This document shows positions 6,103 through 8,443 of a DNA stretch of 8,443 nucleotides, in pieces. How positions within the stretch are numbered: position 1 is the first letter of the stretch; every line of letters begins with the position of its first letter. The notes under the pieces are model-generated. The model was not told the DNA's origin. It ran no database searches and was given only the letters and a program-made list of their open reading frames with translations. Both the position numbers and the translations under genes were made by a program. The DNA is from a candidate division TA06 bacterium DG_78 (GTDB lineage Bacteria; Hydrothermota; Tepidihabitantia; SM23-42): positions 1 through 8,443 of the forward strand of contig LJNI01000096.1 of NCBI GenBank assembly GCA_001303225.1, in the 5' to 3' direction.

Positions 6103-8443
6103 ATGGACAGGTATATCTGTATCCACGGACACTTTTATCAACCACCGAGAGAAAATCTCTGGCTCGAGGCAATCGAACTCCAGGATTCTGCCTACCCGTA
6201 CCATGATTGGAATGAGCGCATCACTGTTGAGTGTTATGCACCGAATACTGCGGCACGCATCCTCGATGAACAGGGAAATATAAAAGATATTGTAAACAAT
6301 TATTCAAAGATGAGTTTTAATATTGGACCAACACTCCTGTCATGGATGGAGAAAAATTGGCAGAGTATCTATCAGTCGATCATTGAGGCAGATACAGTGA
6401 GCAGGGAGCGATTTTCTGGGCATGGTTCAGCAATTGCACAGGTCTATAATCATATGATCATGCCACTCGCAAACAGGCGCGATAGATATACCCAGGTTAT
6501 CTGGGGGATTAAGGATTTTCAGGAACGTTTCAAAAGGTTTCCAGAAGGGATGTGGCTTCCAGAAGCAGCAGTTGACATCGAAACACTCGAAGTCTTGGCA
6601 GAGTGTGGCATTACATTCACCATCCTCGCGCCGCGGCAGGCACAGCGCATGAGAAAAATAGTGAAGGGTGCAAAATGGCATGATATGAGTAAGGGTAATA
6701 TTGATCCGTCCCAGGCATACCTCATGCGTCTTCCGTCGAAACGGTCGATTGCTATCTTTTTTTATGACGGTCCTATTTCTCAAGATCTCGCATATGGTAC
6801 TGTTTTAAACAGCGGTGAGACATTTACCAGACGATTGATGAGTGGTTTTGATGATAAGCGGACCCATCATCAGATTGTGAATATTGCGACTGATGGTGAG
6901 ACCTATGGCCACCATAAACACCACGGAGATATGGCATTGGCGTACTGCCTGCACCACATCGAATCGAATAGTCTCGCTCACATCACGAATTATGGTGAAT
7001 ATCTTGAAAAACATCCACCAACCCATCTCGTTGAAATCATTGAAAATACTTCATGGAGTTGTGTCCATGGCATTGAGCGTTGGAGAAGCAACTGCGGATG
7101 TAACTCAGGCATGCATCCAGGATGGCATCAAGCGTGGCGCACACCACTCCGTCAGGCAATGGATTGGCTCAGGGACAGGTTGATACTGATATACGAACAA
7201 GAGGCTGGTACGTATCTCAGTGATATATGGAAGGCACGGAATAATTACATCTCAGTGATAAATAATAGGTCGCATGAGTATGTTGAAAAGTTTTTCGAAG
7301 AACATCAAGCACGTACACTTGTCAAAGATGAGAAGATAAAAGTCCTCAAACTCCTTGAGATGCAACGAAATGCGATGTTGATGTACACGAGTTGCGGTTG
7401 GTTCTTCGATGATATTTCCGGCATTGAAACAACACAGGTCTTGCAATATGCTACTCAAGCAATGCAGTTTGTCGAAGAGTTGACTGGTGCCTCTCTTGAA
7501 TCAGAATATGTAGCTATGTTAAAAAATGCAAAGAGTAATGTTCAGGAATTCATGGATGGTGCAGCGATCTATGAACGTTCTGTGAGACCGGAAAAGATCG
7601 ACCTCACACTCGTTGGAGTCCATTACGCAATATCATCGCTCTTTGAAGACTACCCAGAACAGTCACGCATCTTCTGTTATACAGCCCACATTCATTCATT
7701 TGAGAAAGAAGAGGTTGGTGATATGAAACTTGCCAGTGGAAAGACGCAGATAGTTTCAGATATCACCTGGGATGAGAAGACATTGAGTTTTGCAGTACTC
7801 CACCGTGGTGGTCAGAATATCAAGGCATATATCAGGGATTTTAAGGACGAAAAGGCATTCGCAACTATGCACAGTGAAATTGTCAGTGCATTGAGAAACA
7901 GCGATGCAGATGAAATGATGAAACTCATGAACAGACACTTTGGTAACAATACGTATTCACTCGAGCGTCTGTTCAAGGATAAGCGCAGAGAAATTTTTAA
8001 AAAGATTCTCGGCTCGACATTGGATGAACTCGAGACTTCATTCTGTCAGATATATGAAAAAAATAGTCAGGTGATGGATTCGCTCAAGAAACTCGGCATA
8101 CCGATGCCGAAGGCAATCTCGGTTGCTGCAGAGTATGTACTCAATGCCGAGTTGAATAAGATTTTTAATGACACGTATCCAAATATTGAACGACTCGAGT
8201 ATCTTGTAAAAGAGATAAAGAAATGGTCTGTTCCGGTTGATAAGGAAACCATGGGATTCAGAATTGGATCATGGCTTACATCAGTACTCGAAGACCTCCA
8301 GCATAGTCCTGATGATACACACCGTCTCGAAAAATTTGTTCGCGCTGTCAGTATCATAGAACCGCTCTCGCTCACGATTCCACTGTGGAATGCACAGAAT
8401 GCGTATTTATTAGTAGAAAAAAAGGCCTATAGCGTAATGAAAC
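6103..8443 (+). CDS. GH57 family glycoside hydrolase with DUF3536 region, 3' end missing
   Basis: A single uninterrupted frame runs from the ATG at 6103 through the window end: 780 residues with no stop. The N-terminal half is a GH57 (alpha-amylase/alpha-mannosidase-like, COG1449) barrel: HGHFYQPPRE (8-17), FNIGPTLLSW (72-81), GHGSAIAQVYNH, then EGMWLPEAAVD (148-158), where E154 is the likely nucleophile, and ATDGETYGHHKHHGD (262-276), where D264 is the likely acid/base. The conserved TSWSCVHGIERWRSNCGC stretch (about 338-355) followed by WHQAWRTPLRQAMDWLRD leads into the C-terminal region typical of DUF3536 proteins. These are about 800 residues long, so little is probably missing. No signal peptide is seen, so the enzyme is likely cytoplasmic. 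No Shine-Dalgarno sequence lies at the right distance from the ATG, and translation may be coupled to glgB, whose stop is eight bases upstream. Action on alpha-glucan, for example glycogen trimming or transfer, is inferred from the family and neighbour; the precise reaction of DUF3536 members is not established to my knowledge. Confidence 0.93.
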   Translation, partial: MDRYICIHGHFYQPPRENLWLEAIELQDSAYPYHDWNERITVECYAPNTAARILDEQGNIKDIVNNYSKMSFNIGPTLLSWMEKNWQSIYQSIIEADTVSRERFSGHGSAIAQVYNHMIMPLANRRDRYTQVIWGIKDFQERFKRFPEGMWLPEAAVDIETLEVLAECGITFTILAPRQAQRMRKIVKGAKWHDMSKGNIDPSQAYLMRLPSKRSIAIFFYDGPISQDLAYGTVLNSGETFTRRLMSGFDDKRTHHQIVNIATDGETYGHHKHHGDMALAYCLHHIESNSLAHITNYGEYLEKHPPTHLVEIIENTSWSCVHGIERWRSNCGCNSGMHPGWHQAWRTPLRQAMDWLRDRLILIYEQEAGTYLSDIWKARNNYISVINNRSHEYVEKFFEEHQARTLVKDEKIKVLKLLEMQRNAMLMYTSCGWFFDDISGIETTQVLQYATQAMQFVEELTGASLESEYVAMLKNAKSNVQEFMDGAAIYERSVRPEKIDLTLVGVHYAISSLFEDYPEQSRIFCYTAHIHSFEKEEVGDMKLASGKTQIVSDITWDEKTLSFAVLHRGGQNIKAYIRDFKDEKAFATMHSEIVSALRNSDADEMMKLMNRHFGNNTYSLERLFKDKRREIFKKILGSTLDELETSFCQIYEKNSQVMDSLKKLGIPMPKAISVAAEYVLNAELNKIFNDTYPNIERLEYLVKEIKKWSVPVDKETMGFRIGSWLTSVLEDLQHSPDDTHRLEKFVRAVSIIEPLSLTIPLWNAQNAYLLVEKKAYSVMK

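Noticed and set aside
5859..6206. Out-of-frame plus-strand ORF bridging glgB and the GH57 gene
   Set aside because: It overlaps the conserved C-terminus of GlgB and the conserved N-terminus of the GH57 protein, both in other frames, and its translation resembles no protein family I know.
6427..8375. Several minus-strand open frames of 60-118 codons, and the plus-strand frame 6884-7183
   Set aside because: They lie opposite or out of frame with the GH57/DUF3536 gene, whose own frame runs unbroken across the whole stretch with recognisable motifs. They show no domain features.

Overview
The window looks like an ordinary stretch of bacterial chromosome. The evidence is tightly packed genes, consensus sigma70-type promoters, one clear AGGAGG ribosome-binding site and GlgB-type glycogen metabolism. 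Base composition looks moderate, in the low-to-mid 40s % GC by eye. Nothing fixes the taxon. The mix of a GH57/DUF3536 protein, GlgB, a GGDEF protein and a DUF1003 protein resembles that of uncultured bacterial phyla such as WOR-3-like lineages, but this is an impression and not a determination. I found no tRNA, rRNA, CRISPR array, insertion sequence, phage gene or integrase.

Layout. (1) Positions 2-748, plus strand: the 3' part of a membrane-anchored diguanylate cyclase, cut by the window start. (2) 749-929: an intergenic region with a weak hairpin and a probable promoter. (3) 930-1640, plus strand: a DUF1003 membrane protein. (4) 1690-2649, plus strand: a CaCA-family (YrbG-like) Na+/Ca2+ antiporter. 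(5) 2657-4000, minus strand: an MFS transporter converging on the antiporter, with both stop codons inside one short palindrome. (6) 4001-4156: a divergent promoter region with two near-perfect sigma70 promoters back to back. (7) 4157-6094, plus strand: 1,4-alpha-glucan branching enzyme GlgB. (8) 6103-8443 and beyond, plus strand: a very long open frame encoding a GH57 glycoside hydrolase of the DUF3536 type, cut by the window end.

How the genes fit together. The clearest functional unit is glgB followed 8 nt later by the GH57/DUF3536 gene. This is probably one transcript for building and remodelling alpha-glucan (glycogen). The glgB promoter is placed so that the mRNA should begin only a few bases before the most likely ATG, so glgB is predicted to be translated from a leaderless or nearly leaderless message. 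The divergent MFS gene has a perfect-consensus promoter and no good Shine-Dalgarno sequence, and its substrate cannot be told. The diguanylate cyclase, DUF1003 protein and antiporter appear to be separate housekeeping or signalling genes.

I did not find a convincing undescribed multi-gene system. The points most worth a second look are the leaderless arrangement of glgB, the linkage of the poorly characterised DUF3536 GH57 protein to GlgB, and a tiny upstream ORF overlapping the MFS start.
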